From assembly GCA_023078555.1 (NCBI GenBank), contig CM041196.1:1922001-1986000 (forward strand): DNA of 64,000 nucleotides. Reading direction: 5' to 3'. The DNA comes from Ulva prolifera (taxonomy: Eukaryota; Chlorophyta; Ulvophyceae; Ulvales; Ulvaceae). Under the pieces are notes generated by a model, which saw nothing but the letters and a program-made list of their open reading frames with translations, searched no databases and was not told where the DNA came from. The position numbers and the translations under genes are program-made. Below, in pieces: positions 23,612 through 35,900 of the stretch (its first letter is position 1; every line of letters starts with the position of its first letter).

Positions 23612-26326
23612 TCAGATCACCTCGCGCATGTACAAATCCAAGCATGTAGTCCTCGAGCGCAATGATATCTGGCAAACAGCGGGAGGCACTCGCATGGTAG
23701 ATTGCAAGAGCAGCACACCAGCTTGCAGGGCTGCTGCCACGACCACCTCACCGCAAGGCCTGTAGGGCATCATCGCTGTGGAATCATCAGCGGCCGCATG
23801 GCTGCTGCATGAAGGCATCGCAGCGGCGTGAAGGCTGCGGGTAGATGTCATCGTCTCAGCATATCCCTCGTGCTCAATGGTCAGGGATCTGGAGCCAGGC
23901 TGTGGGTGCTGTGCACGGTGTTCAAGTTGGGCAGCTGTGTTGTTCCCTTGGTAGACGATGAGAGCCATGCAAGGTGCTGGGAGCTTCTCGGCTGCGGGTG
24001 GAGCAGCATGCACGGGTGCACCTGCAGCAGGCATACGATATCAGTCGATGTCAGCAAGACATGCGTGACAGCATCATGGGCTAAGACTAGAACAACAAAG
24101 ACAATTGCATGTACAATGATTCACTTCAGGAGGAGCCTGTCCACAGCATGATGCACATAGCACTTGCGGGAGTCGGAGCAGTCCATGCATGATCAGACAG
24201 AGGAGGTGGTTGTGTGCGAGGGGAGCGCACCAGGCAGCATGGCGAGGGCTGCGTCCACGTCGATGCTGCGGCCTGGAACCGTGAAGTTATCGCGGAACAA
24301 GTAGGGCTTGGCAGCTGAGGAGTTCGCCTCAGCCACGAAGCGGTTGCAGAGAGACACCATCGTCTCAGCACCGCTGTCTTGCGGATCAGGAGAATGCGGG
24401 TTCATGGCTGCAGCTGGATCAGCTGGCTTGTTTCCTTGGTAGGGCACAACAGCTGTGCACGCTGCTGGTGCCTCCACGGCTGCAAGGGGCTTGGCCGCAG
24501 GTGCCCACGGCCCCGGCCCCCTGCCTGGCACCAGCTCTACAGTGCGCTTGCGCGTGTTCTGTTCGGCAACGATGCAGGCAAGAGCCTGGCCTGTGAGTGC
24601 GCCAGTGCCGGTGACTGCACACATCAACAGCTTCATTCAGGCGACCTTGGCCACCACCTTGCACACAGCGTGTGGACGTCCCATGCGTACAGGCTCCGCG
24701 CAACGACAGCATGCATGCGTACACGTTCTGCGCGTGCGTACAAGTGCTGCGCAATAGCAGCTTCAATCAGCTCCTAGGAGCTAACTGGTCGTGTTGCCGT
24801 GAAGCATGTCAACGCTGAGACAAGCCTAGCACCATATATATGCATGTCACATTTGGGGTCATGCAGGAATGCATGAATAAGGGATGGCGTCACACCATGA
24901 ACACTGCGGCCCATGACGGTGTCAACACAGGGCTGGTATATGAGCTTGATCACCATCTCGCCATTGGCCGGAGGGCCTTGGTTGACTGCACAGGCACTCG
25001 GGGCTGTCAGCGTGGGCAGCGCACCGCAGCCTCAGCAATTGCCCTCTACACAGATAAGCATAGGTAAGCATGTGCTTCAAGCTGCAGTCAGGTGAATGCT
25101 GACACACACTGGCTGCGGTACAGGCTCCGGGACGCCGTTCAGGGCAAGGCAACCCCACGTACTGGGGATCTCGAGAAGGGTGTGGCCAGGGCGGTCGACG
25201 GAGCACCTGCTGCTGACTCTGTTTGAGCTGCCCGAACGACTGTGTTGGCGGGGCGGTACACGATCAGTGCTGTGCTCGGTGCTGAGTCGTCCTTGGGCAG
25301 CTCGCGGCGAGGCGAAGCCGGTGGGGCTTCCTCTTCGGCCTCAACTTCTGAACCGCAGCCGCACACACCGTCAGCGTCACCATGGGCAATTGATCAGCAC
25401 TACGGCAGGCAGGGTGTTGCGTTGCGTTGCCAACAGATTGCACTGGGCAGCAGCCCTGCGTGTATGTGCTAGGGCTGTAGATGCTTAGCAGCAGGACGTG
25501 CGCACCTGCCTGAGGTTGAGGCTTCTCCTCACAGGGAGTGGGCAGGGAAGGGGTGGACGTGATCAGGGCAGCGTCCTCCGGGGGGGCCACCGCGTCAGTT
25601 GGAATCATGAGTGCCTGCAGTGCAGTCGCCACCTGATGCGGGCAGACGGCGGCTGCAGCCTCCTGTGTGCCGCGGCGGCCCCCCTTCACAGAGGCGAGTT
25701 CGCCGAGGGTGGAGCGGCGGGAGTTGGGTCGGGAGCCGGCCGTGGTGCGGCGGCTGCCACGTGCGGACCTGCACAGCGAGTGTCCGAATGAGATTGTGTC
25801 CACAAGGGTGACTTCAAGACATTCGGTCGACATGCATGATTGCATGACGGCTTGCGTGTCAGCCCCACCGTGGGCTCGTCCACACAACCGCCGAATTCGG
25901 CTAGAATATTCGACAGAGGTGGCACGCTACGCGACTCACACCGGTGCCCGTGAACACGGACATCACGTGACAGATATCTGTCGTACGTACGGTTTGCTTC
26001 ATCGTGCCACCAGTATGCACAGCGCACGCCGATGAACCCTTAGCTAGCCAGTCATATGTATGCAGCCGGTCTTTTGTAATATGTACGCAGCCGGAGATAG
26101 CGGACATGGGTGCAGTCGACACGGTATTACATGGAGTGAACGGGAGAAGACAAACACCAAAACCGAATCTCATCCGAAGCAACAGCAACACATACACACA
26201 CAATCGACAAGGTTGCAACAGAGGGGACGTGACGCACGTGCCGCCTGGCTCATCTCGAGGCAACTCGCCGTTCCCGCTGGAGGGCCGGAACGACACTTGC
26301 ACCGTGGCAGCGGTGCCCTTCTCCAT
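23612..26326 (-). CDS. Unknown protein, copy 1 of a paralogous pair (six exons)
   Basis: Exons: 26326-26238, 25768-25506, 25347-25159, 24985-24851, 24614-24231, 24021-23612; about 489 residues. The family is not recognised. The model rests on comparison with the copy at 61160-63954: exons 2 (263 nt) and 4 (135 nt) have identical lengths, splice phases agree and introns are more diverged. The N-terminus contains VSFRPSSGNGELP, then an Arg/Ser-rich tract. The middle and C-terminal parts repeat a short motif: TALIVYRPAN, TAVVPYQGNK, MALIVYQGNN and TAMMPYRPCG. Exon 4 (MVIKLIYQPCVDTVMGRS) is the most conserved. Exon 5 contains AETMVSLCNRFVAEANS and ends DAALAMLPG. There is no signal peptide or membrane segment, so it is probably intracellular. 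The donor of exon 3 is uncertain. The C-terminus runs about 14 residues past the point where copy 2 ends. Confidence 0.7.
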
Positions 26327-28208
26327 CGCAGTGTTCAGCAGCAACAATCTCTAGTAGGTCTAGAGGTGTGAATGGCACAGCCAGTGGTCGAGTAGGGCGT
26401 GACAGCAGTCAGCGCAAGCGACAGGCGCCGCTGCCAGCTGCAGCACTGTGTGCGGGATCTGGGTCGACGTGCTCAGAATTCTTCGAAGTGCGGATGCTGC
26501 ACACGTACGCGTGCCAGCGGCAACGATGGCGACTGTGGATTGCTGCTATGAGTCTGGCGCTTATATAGTATTTCTGAGCTCAGCAGCGCCTTGGCGCACA
26601 GAGCATCACGGCTGCACGACATCGCCATGAACCTACTGCTGCCTCGATCCATCGAAGCATGGAGGCGCGTCATGCATCTTGTGAGTCTGCATGCACATCT
26701 GCATAAATATCCTATGCGAGTTTGCGGGGTGCGGGTGCAGTAGCCCAGAAGCCATGTGTACGTGCAAGCTTCTGAACTCGCAAGCCTTCATGGACAGCTT
26801 CTCAGACATTTCCGGCTGAGCACTGGCAGAGTGCATGTGCGCGATCGCGTGCCTGTAGCTGTTGCAATCCGCAATGACGTGTACATGTATTCTTCGTGTG
26901 GGAGATTATTTGAAAGACGACACGCGATCACACCGCAGTCATTGAAACATCAAATTTGATGTTAACAGAACATTTGGAATTATTACGCTCCCCAATTGTG
27001 GGGACTAGGGAGCTCCATGCCTGGCTGCAGACCAGAACCATGGTTCCAGGTGCCAGTGTACTGCCCCGCAGCTGGGGCGAGGAGGGGGCTGTATCTTTGC
27101 TGGTGGTAGCTTGCGATTCAAGTTGGTAGCTTCCTAGGCGAGCAGGCAGAGTGCAAGCAGACATCACATGTGTGTGTCCAGGATGGGAATGGCCGCCTCA
27201 TATGCAGGTCCCTTGAGTACGTGCACGTGAGCTCCAAATGGGGTGTGTGAGAGTGTGGACATGCAGAGCGAGGTGCATCACTGCATGAACGTATGCGTTA
27301 CTGCTGTCCTCAGACCGCTGTGCAGTTGCTTCAAGGGTGTTATGGAAATATGGTATGTGAGCTGCAAGAGGGCGCTCGCTCGATCCTGCGGATGTGGATG
27401 ATGGCTCTTGTGCTACCGGCCTCTCTTCCTGTGGCTGTATGGCACTCTTAGATCCTAGTCGCAGTGTGCTTTAATGTTATTCTGTCGCGGTAGGTGCCAT
27501 CGTACAGGGCCCCATTCCCGATCATTGAGCAGACTTGAGCAAAGCGTGAAGCACCGGCTGCTCGCTGTCCAGCTGGGCGCTGCAATGGATATGGTTGATG
27601 ATGAACCTAACATTGGTTACAATGGTATTTGAAATGCTACGCTCTCTGGTGATCGCCAGATTTGCCGAACGTTCCCTCTCCTTGAACTTGCCGGAGCGTA
27701 TACAGTAGAGCCTCCCCAAAAATAGCAATAGCTCCACACTGAAGTCTTCCCGTTGAGCGAGCGGTGGTGAGGACGCTGCTATGAACGCCGTGCACTTCAG
27801 ATGCTTGCTGTGCTCCCGCTGCGCACCGAAGCCGCTAGCGATGCGCTAGCCAGTTTTCAGAGGCAAATCTCCATAGTACATATCCACGTGGGCTATCGAA
27901 TGTGCCGACAGAGGAGCAGTGTGTCGTGATTCGTACGCACCAGCTTTCAGAGCTGCACCGTGGCGCCGAGGGCAGCATCGTTGGGACAGGCCTCACACCC
28001 GATCGTCCAAAGCACACCGGTGCCCACTACGTTTGCGAATTGCAGCTTTATGTAAGCTTCGCAGACGACATTCGCAAATTAGATGAATGTCGCACGTTCC
28101 TGTGAGGAAGGGGTTCGGGAGACGTTTGGGCACGGCTGGCAGAGCCGAGTCCGTGAAATGCCAACACTGCGGGAACCAGTATTTTCAGTTTAAGGCACAT
28201 CTGGCAGT
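26327..28208. other. Divergent intergenic region between the paralogue copy and GCAT
   Basis: The left part carries the promoter of the minus-strand paralogue. From 26.6 to 28.2 kb no gene is recognised; base composition is near even. No clear TATA box was seen before the GCAT start. Confidence 0.6.
26560..26567 (-). promoter_or_regulatory. TATA box shared by the paralogous pair, copy 1
   Basis: On the minus strand TATATAAGCGCCAG followed by a TCATAGCAGC block lies about 235 bases before the ATG at 26326. The same block is found at the same distance before copy 2 (60917). Conservation in non-coding DNA at matched distance supports a core promoter. Confidence 0.7.
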
Positions 28209-30781
28209 ATGTTCAGTAGAAGTAGTGTCTCAAGGCTCCTGCAGGGCCAACTGCGCAAGTACGCCACGTCACCTTGGCCTGAAATCCGCAAGGATGACAC
28301 TCTCGGCAAGACAATCTTCGCGGCTCTTGAAGAAATGCAGACTAATGGTACATTGAAATCCGAACGAGTCCTCACCACGCCGCAAGGGCCATGGATACGT
28401 GCGCATCGTCGAAACTGTGATCACTCCCGGGACCGAGTCTTCGGAGACGCTGACGTCGGGTTGGTGGACTCGCGGATGTACTCTGTGGCAGATACGTCAC
28501 AGTTATAGTTGTAGACTCGGACGGCTCGCGGACATGCAGGTGTTGCGTCGTCGAATAGCAAGGTGTTGAACTTCTGTGCCAATAACTACCTTGGCCTAGG
28601 CAATCATCCTGAAGTAATCGCTGCGGCCAAATCAGCTCTAGATACTCATGGATTTGGACTGGCGTCGGTGCGGTTCATCTGCGGCACTCAGGACCTGCAC
28701 AAGGAGCTGGAAGAGACGATCACGAGATTCCACAAGACCGAAGACACCATTCTGTACGCGAGCTGCTTCGACGCCAACGCAGGGATATTCGAAGCATTAC
28801 TAGGTAAAGATGACGCTGTTATATCGGACGAGCTCAACCATGCGTCCATTATTGATGGCATTCGCCTATGCAAGGTGCGGACATCAACGCTGCTGCGTCG
28901 ACCATGTGCACCATGACGCGCTGCAAGCGTGATGGAGCTGCCGTGAAGCTTCATTGTACACGTGTAATGCTCTGTCAATGCCCTGCGGGCGTCAAAGGTT
29001 TGCTGCAACATGCAGCACCGTAGCAGCAGCTGGAGTTCAGCTTTATCAGTCACAGTGGCAGCAGACTTTGTATACCATTCAGCGCATACCGGCTGAATAC
29101 CCCAAGTCATGAACACAGTAGATTGAGTATGTATCCAGCCATTGAGCTCTTCGTATCTTTGTATCTTTCCTCCAAGCAAGCATCCGCATGCTTGCACTCT
29201 TGTCGGCTGCCTCTGAGCCCCACCACAAACAATGGCCAGAGCGCATGCCTGGGGCCACTCCCGTGTCCTCATCAACGTCTCAATGCAGGCACAGCGATTC
29301 AGGTTCAAGCACATGGACATGCAGCATCTAGAGGAGCAGCTTGTCGCTGCAAAGGATGCCAGGCTGAAGCTGGTCGTCACAGACGGGGTGTTCTCCATGG
29401 ACGGAGACATCGCCCCCCTCGATGAGATCCTCAGCCTAGCACATTCTCACGGAGCGCAGGTGGTGGTCGACGAGTGCCATGCCACTGGAGTGCTTGGATC
29501 ATATGGCCGAGGCACAGACGAGCATCATGGAGTCCTCGGGCAGGCAGCGCTCCCCCCCCCCCCCCCCCCCCCCCGCGGCCGTCACACACCTCGCAGCTGT
29601 CAATTTGCCGTTGAATTTGGCTACGTGAGCGTGCATACATATGTCCAAGGTGGCTTCCGAGAACCGCCTTCGTGCCTTGCCCTGTCCTTTGTAAATACAT
29701 ACAAGGTGCCCGGCCTAGTGCCATGAATGAGTGAGTGGGTTCGTGAGTGGCTTCCGAGGATCAGTGGCGTGCCCGGCCTCAGTCCTTGGTAAGTGCATAC
29801 AGTCTTGGGGCCACCCCGCATGTGCATGTCACACATGCATGCCACACGCAGGTCGACGTCATCAACGCGACGCTCGGCAAGGCCCTCGGCGGCGCGACAG
29901 GCGGCTACACAACGGGCCGGGGGGACATCGTCGCGCTGCTGCGGCAGCGCAGCCGGCCGTACCTCTTCAGCAACACGCTTGCGCCATCCGTCGCGGCGGC
30001 CTCGATCGCCGTCTTCCGCATGCTCGAGGCCGGCACCGACCTCCTCGCCTCGCTGCAGGCCAACACGGCCCTGTTCCGCAGCAAGATGGCCGACGCAGGG
30101 TTCACCCTTGGGGGAGTCGACCACCCGATTGTGGTACGCACATCCCCCCCCCCCCACCCTCCTCTGTCCGCCTTGTGTGTGTCTGTCCGCCATGTGTGTA
30201 GATGCTGTGTGTCATGCCGGTTGCGTCGCGGTGAACCGGCCAAAGAGTACATGCGGGCGGCGACCTGCCGGCGTGTAAGGTAATATCTATGCCACATAGC
30301 CTATGTGTCCATGGAATTCCGGCCGGACTGGCCGCGACGCAAGCGTGCATAGGCTAGCGTTCATGCCCTTGCGCTGGCACCTGCACGCATGTCATCATCT
30401 CCACCCGTCCATCTTCGCGCAGCACATGTGCACGCGTGGCGTCGGTCCGAATATGGTTCACATGAGCCCGTGTGGCTGGCAGCACATGGTATGCATGCAC
30501 GCCAGAAAGTTGACCCCAGCCCTGCCGCATCTGACACGTTGGTGGGTGGGTGGGTGCAGCCAGTGATGCTCGGCGACGCGCGGGTGGCGGCGGAGATGGC
30601 GGAGCGGCTGCTCGCAGAGGGCATCTACGTCATCGGCTTCAGCTACCCGGTCGTGCCGCAGGGCAAGGCGCGTATCCGCGTGCAGATGAGCGCCGTGCAC
30701 ACGGCCGCCGACATCGAGCACGCCGTCGCGAGTTTCGTGAAGGTCGCGCGGGACATGGGCGTGCTGCCCGGCCCGGCCTGA
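28209..30781 (+). CDS. GCAT: Glycine C-acetyltransferase (2-amino-3-ketobutyrate CoA ligase), mitochondrial
   Basis: Exons: 28209-28398, 28540-28874, 29289-29543, 29852-30133, 30560-30781; about 427 residues against about 400-420 for the family. The PLP enzyme works with threonine dehydrogenase to turn 2-amino-3-ketobutyrate and CoA into glycine and acetyl-CoA. The N-terminus ([19 protein letters not shown]) is basic, with Ser and Leu, like a mitochondrial targeting peptide. Conserved blocks are [70 protein letters not shown] and ATLGKALGG with the PLP lysine at about 270. [12 protein letters not shown] and [20 protein letters not shown] complete the fold. All phases agree. Intron 3 begins GC (CAG|gcagcg), an apparent GC-AG intron, followed by a 23-base C-run and by two LINE-tail fragments. 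The first three exons have ordinary GC, the last two are GC-rich. Confidence 0.95.
29552..29574. repeat. Poly-C run of 23
   Basis: The run lies 8 bases inside intron 3 of GCAT, directly after its GC donor. Confidence 0.95.
29649..29800 (+). mobile_element. Two tandem LINE 3'-tail fragments inside a GCAT intron
   Basis: The stretch has two copies of a block that begins GTGGCTTCCGAG and ends near TCCTTTGTAA or TCCTTGGTAA followed by TACAT or TGCATAC. Between them is CCCGGCCTAGTGCCATGA, which also follows the LINE ORF at 9727-9745. These are therefore 5'-truncated copies consisting only of the element's 3' tail. Confidence 0.7.
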
Positions 30782-32928
30782 GGCGGCGGGTGGCGTGGCT
30801 GAGTGTAGCTGTTCTTAGCCACGTGTGCCTGTGTACATTCCTGAGCGTATCCGCACTGAGTTGGCGCACGCACAAGACCTTGTGTGCCTGTGCATGGGTT
30901 GCACTTGAGATGTAAAGTAACTTGGATTTGCTAGCCTCCAAGGAGTATAGCTGCACTGGACCGTGGCAATTTGGACGTGTATAGGTCGGTTTCCGTTCTG
31001 GTGCTGTGCGGGCTGGCTATGCAAGGCTCTGTTGCAGTCCAGGTGGCTGAGTTCCCAGCCTCGTCCGTTGTGTGGTGGCGTCTAGCTTGAGATGGTTGTT
31101 GTGGCTGATGGTGTACTTTACGTGTGGGTTGTAGAGGCTGGGGCCACTGCTGCGCACTTGGTGCAGCTGTGCTTCAGAAGAGAGGCGGGAGGGGGCCAGC
31201 ACTGTGAAGGCTGTAGGGTATGTAAATGACCTTGGCCGAGTGGAGGCGGTGAATTGGACTGCACTGCAGAGTATTGTAGTTGATGCTGTTGACCCCACTG
31301 AAATCAGGGCGGCATAGTACTCCATGAGTTGGCGTTCATCGCTAGTCGATCTGTGTCCAGCATGGGCATGTACGGACCAGTCGTTACTTCTGCCGGCAGC
31401 AGATTGTCCTTCATTCACGGACTGCTCTGCTGTGTACACTGTCATGTGATGGCGAAGTGGATCACAGCAGTCGATGCCGACCAAACAAAGGTTTCCAGCA
31501 ACCTGTGCAAGATCATGACATGCTGGTCCGCGATTGGTCACCAGGCCACAGCAGCATACTAGCGCCTGTGTTACATGGGCTACGTTCACAAAGCAACATA
31601 CTTTGCATATGTGATGCTCCCTGCACTACTGGGACATCTTCTACACGACACTGCACTGATGTGCAACCCCTCCACCTGCCCCTGTGATGCTCCTGTGACC
31701 AAGCCTCCACGTGCGGCCGAGCCTTCTGGTGGACAAGCAGATAAAACATCCTGGAGAATACGCTCTTGTGCTGCGGGAGGTTGCCTACAAAGCCATGGCA
31801 GTGAGCACACGAACCTGCACTTGCTTGCATGCGCATTCGGCAGCTCTGTTGCCCTGCACTCAGAGGCAATTCTTGGTCATCTGAGGCAGCGGCCATCAGT
31901 GCTTCGACTGGGCCAGCTGTTTGAGTAGAATGACAACTCCAGGCAGAGTGATCATGGCATGCAGCAAAATCCTTCAATGCAGGAGTTGAGCCACCACAGC
32001 ATTGGTGTTCCAGGCCTTGGGTGGTCGTATCCATACTCCGGCGTGAAGCACGGACAGAAATCAGGGCATGCAAACGTTGCTCACTTGAATCATTTGGCAC
32101 AATGTTATTAGATGGCATGCTCACGATGTGTGCTGCATTGATGGCGTCGTTATTGCTCGGCTGCAGGCTTCCAGTGGCGCGTTGATGCAACGTGGGCAAC
32201 TGTGGATCATGCCGTGGCCATGCTGCGGATCGTGCCGTGGCCATGCTGCGGATGCTTTAGCCTGTGGCATCTGCTCAGCGTACCAGAAAACCCCGCCACT
32301 GTAAAACAGGCCACACAATCACGCAGACAGGCAAATGCTGCCTGCGGAGTCCGAACAAATGCCTAGCCTCCGCGTGCTTGAATGCAGGAGGAAGACACCA
32401 AAACGCTAGAGTGAACATGTCAGCAGGAATCGGTACATCTCGTTTCGCGTCGACACAATCGCGCTCATAGCAGCATGCAGGAAAGGAACAGGACTCAGCA
32501 GTGCTGCCTGCATAGATCTGTCCCCAAGTAAATCCGTGTCCGGATTACCAGTCACATACACAGAACACTGCTTCAGCAGCCACCACAGGCACCAGGACAG
32601 CCTACAACCTCACAGCGACCGCAACACAAGCCAGAATTCAAGCACCCCCGTATAACGACTTCCATAGAATGAACGCATGCATGCTGTGATGCTTGTGCAG
32701 ATGTGTACAGACGACATGCAGGCGGCGCACATGAGGCACCAGAGCAGACAGAACATGTGCGCCCAGCAAGCCAAGAAGCAGAAGCACACCCGCCTGGCAC
32801 ACCGAGCAGACGCGCATTGCTCTCACCAGCTCGCGCCACCTCATCACATTACCCCCGTCCGTCGTCGCAAGCACCTGCAGCCACCGTAGCAGCACCCCCC
32901 TTGCCTGTGGACCGCCGCACCGCGGCGG
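30782..32928. other. Convergent intergenic region between GCAT and CHERP
   Basis: No gene is recognised. A minus-strand frame is open for about 243 codons (32244-31513). It has mixed composition, no recognised motif and begins inside a 22-bp tandem duplication near 32211-32254, so I do not call it. TGTAA at about 30912 is a possible polyadenylation signal of GCAT. Confidence 0.5.
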
Positions 32929-35900
32929 CTAGTGCCCCATCGGCGGGCGGTTCGGGTTGGTGCTCTTGCTGGCCATGATGGAGTGGTAGCGGCCACTGCG
33001 GCGGCGGCGGTACTCCGCGTACGGGTCGTCGGGGTCGCCGGCGGCGTGCACGCCAAGGCCGCCGCGGCCGATGTCCGGCCCGGCGTACGTGCCGTCGCTG
33101 CGCATGTTGGTCTCTGCTGACACCGCAAGCCCCCCAGCGTCCGGCTCCCTGCATGCATGCACCGCCCGTCACTGCCCAGCAGACCACGGCGCGTGCCTCG
33201 GGTCACTTCGGGCGGAATCGCGGCCACACTGCGCGGCATGGCAGTCCCGCAATGCGCTGACAGCCGTGATACAGCGCCGCAGCAGCAGCGGCGCTGCACT
33301 GGAGCAATGCATCAACATGCACCCGTCCGCCTGCACACCTAGCACAGGCCCGAAGGCGTTGCCAGAGCAGATGGGCCCCAGCTAGGCTTTGCTAATGTTT
33401 GTGTAACAAACATTAGCAAAGCAATGCCACCGAGAGCTGCGGCAACGGCAGCGGCGGGGGGAAAGAAAGGGCGGGCGCACCGGTGCACGTTGGGGGGCAG
33501 GAGGCCGTCGCCGAGGGTCGCGAGGCGCTCCTCGTACGCGCCCCGTGCCTGCCCGGGCTGGAACTGCGCTAGCTCCGCGTAGAAGCGCTCGAGGCGCGAC
33601 TGCATGTAGCTGTCGCGTACCGGCCGCCGCGGCGGCGGCTCCGAGTCGATGTCGTCCTGCAGCAGCGGCGCGTACTCCTTCTCATACCTGCACACGCTCG
33701 TTCTGCTCTGTGTCCCTGTGCCTTGGAGTCCATGACTCTCACATTCTCGGTCTTTGAATAGTGGAGGGCTGCGAGGCAGACCAAGCAGCACCCTCCCCCG
33801 CCACGGCGATGAAACAAAACCTTCCGGTCGTCCGAGGTGAACAATGATGCGCGTGGGACTGCTCCGAGCAAACGGCCCAATCGTGGTTCTGTGAGGACTG
33901 GCGGAGATCTGCTGTCTACATCATCTAGTCACCTGCTCATCTGGCACGCCTGTGCATCCTGTGGGACGCCGCTGCGTCATCCCGCCGCCAGGGGGCGATG
34001 CATGGGCACAGCGCGGGGCAGGGAGGGGGACCGCACTTCAGGTGGTTGCGAGTGAGCTTGGGGATCAGGCCAGCCGGGAAGGACAGAATGTTGTACGGCT
34101 CCTTCTCGGGTTCCACCGCCGGGACGGGGGCGCCGTGCGGCGGGCCCATCGGGGCGGCGTGTGGGTGCAGCATCCCCGGCGGCGGGCCTGTCGGACCCGG
34201 GCCGCCCATCGGTGGCGCCGCACCCCAACGCATGCCGCCCGGTCCGGCTGGGCCGGGCATGCCTGGGTGCGGCGCGAAGCCGGCGCCGGGGTGCTGCGGG
34301 GCACCCATGTGCATGGCTGCCGCAGGCGGAGCCCAGCCTTGCGGGCCCCCTGCAAGCGCATGGACCATGCACGCGACAGTGCTACTATAGCAGAGACGCA
34401 AAACCTTCTGGCCGCAGGGACCAGCCGTTGCAGCCATGGGAATTGTTGTGTCGGGGAATGGAGCGGCTCGGGGAGCTGAGGCAAGGGCGCCTCGCGCATG
34501 GCGGCACAGTCGCAGAAAGCGGCAGCAGCGTCGGAGGGGAGCAGGTGCTGACAGGGTCGCGGCCTGGGCATGCATGTGTGCTGTCGCGTGATCAGGGAAG
34601 CAAGGGGGGTGGCTGCAGCATACCGGCGCCGGGTGGGAAGTGAGGGGGCCCCCCTGCCGGCCCGGGCATTGCCGGCGACGGGATGGGCACGGACGCAGGC
34701 GCACCCTGCACAAACAAACACTCACACTCTGCACGTGACGGCTTTCACATCATGGATGTACAGGGTGTCGCGTCAGTGGCAATCCTGGTGATTGTGGTGC
34801 CTCTGGCTAGCCTGTGATCCCACGGGTTTGCCCCAGAACAAGCAATAGGGACCCTGGTGTATACTTTTACTACTTTCTGGTGTATACTTTTGGCCCGGGC
34901 CCCGTCACTGCAGCATCAACGTGTACTGCAATGCTGTGACGCTGGGCTCCGATGTGATGCAACTGGAAGCTATGCAGCTCGGCACAGCCGATCACCATAC
35001 TGCAGCTTGGCACATACGTTCATCGCTTTTAGGTTAATGCTAAAAAGCTCCAAAGTGCTAGCGAAGGAGTCGCCGTGGACTACACACGCCACCTGCCCGG
35101 CTGGGGGGCATGGGCATGGCGGACAGGAGACACACCACGTCCAGCATGCGCGCTCGGACCGTCGCGGAGGTGGCGAGATTGAAGATGCCGCGGCTGCTCC
35201 AGAGGTCCAGGAGGCCGGTGAGTTGCGTGAAGGCCTCCTGCGAGCAGGCGGCGGTGCGGTACGCTGCGGTGAACAAGTCGGGCAGCATCGGCTTGAACAC
35301 CGCCGCCACGTCCGGCTGCTGCGGCGGCTGTTCGCCCTGGCTGCAGCACGATCCACGACATTGGCCATCACAGGCAGGCATCATAGGAAGGGAATTATAG
35401 AGCGGGCAGTATAGAAAGAGCATTGGAGAGACACGGAGATAGCCTCACTGGGCACTATGACATACGCCCATCGTGGCAGCATGATTCAGAAAAGAGACAG
35501 GATCCACGCCTGTGTGGATGTGATGGTCGGAAAACACTGACTTCACTGGCGGCTACAAAAAGGCGGTGGAGAATATTGCATTGCAAGGGACACGTGAGCA
35601 AAATTCCGCATTTGACTGAGCAAGTTTGAATGAGCGTGAGAGATGTGGATTGACATGGCCGGTACATTGAGGCAGAGCTGCGAATACAAGGATGCAGTCT
35701 GCAGGTAGCTTCAATTGAGGCTGGAGGCGCACGTTGCGAAGAGAATGTCATTGATGAGGTAGAGCACGTGGAGCTGGGCGGAAAAGTCGGGCATCTGCTG
35801 CACCCGGTGCAGCATCATGTTGGCCAGCCCAGCGGCTTCACCTCGACAAGCCAGGAACCAGCTTGAGCTCGACTTTATCGAGTCCTGCACATGGTGAAAC

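Noticed and set aside
22734-26326. One gene joining the paralogue copy 1 and the 27-residue repeat exon
   Set aside because: They are on the same strand and close, but no donor in the last paralogue exon gives a phase-consistent junction with the repeat exon.
28399-28562. Alternative splice of GCAT exon 1 to an acceptor at 28562
   Set aside because: It does not match the phase of the typical gtgcgc donor at 28399. The acceptor at 28539 (atgcag) does and gives [15 protein letters not shown].
31513-32244. Minus-strand open frame of about 243 codons between GCAT and CHERP
   Set aside because: No recognised domain, ordinary amino-acid noise and no third-position bias visible by eye. It begins in a small tandem duplication. 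It could be a real lone gene, but I cannot support it.
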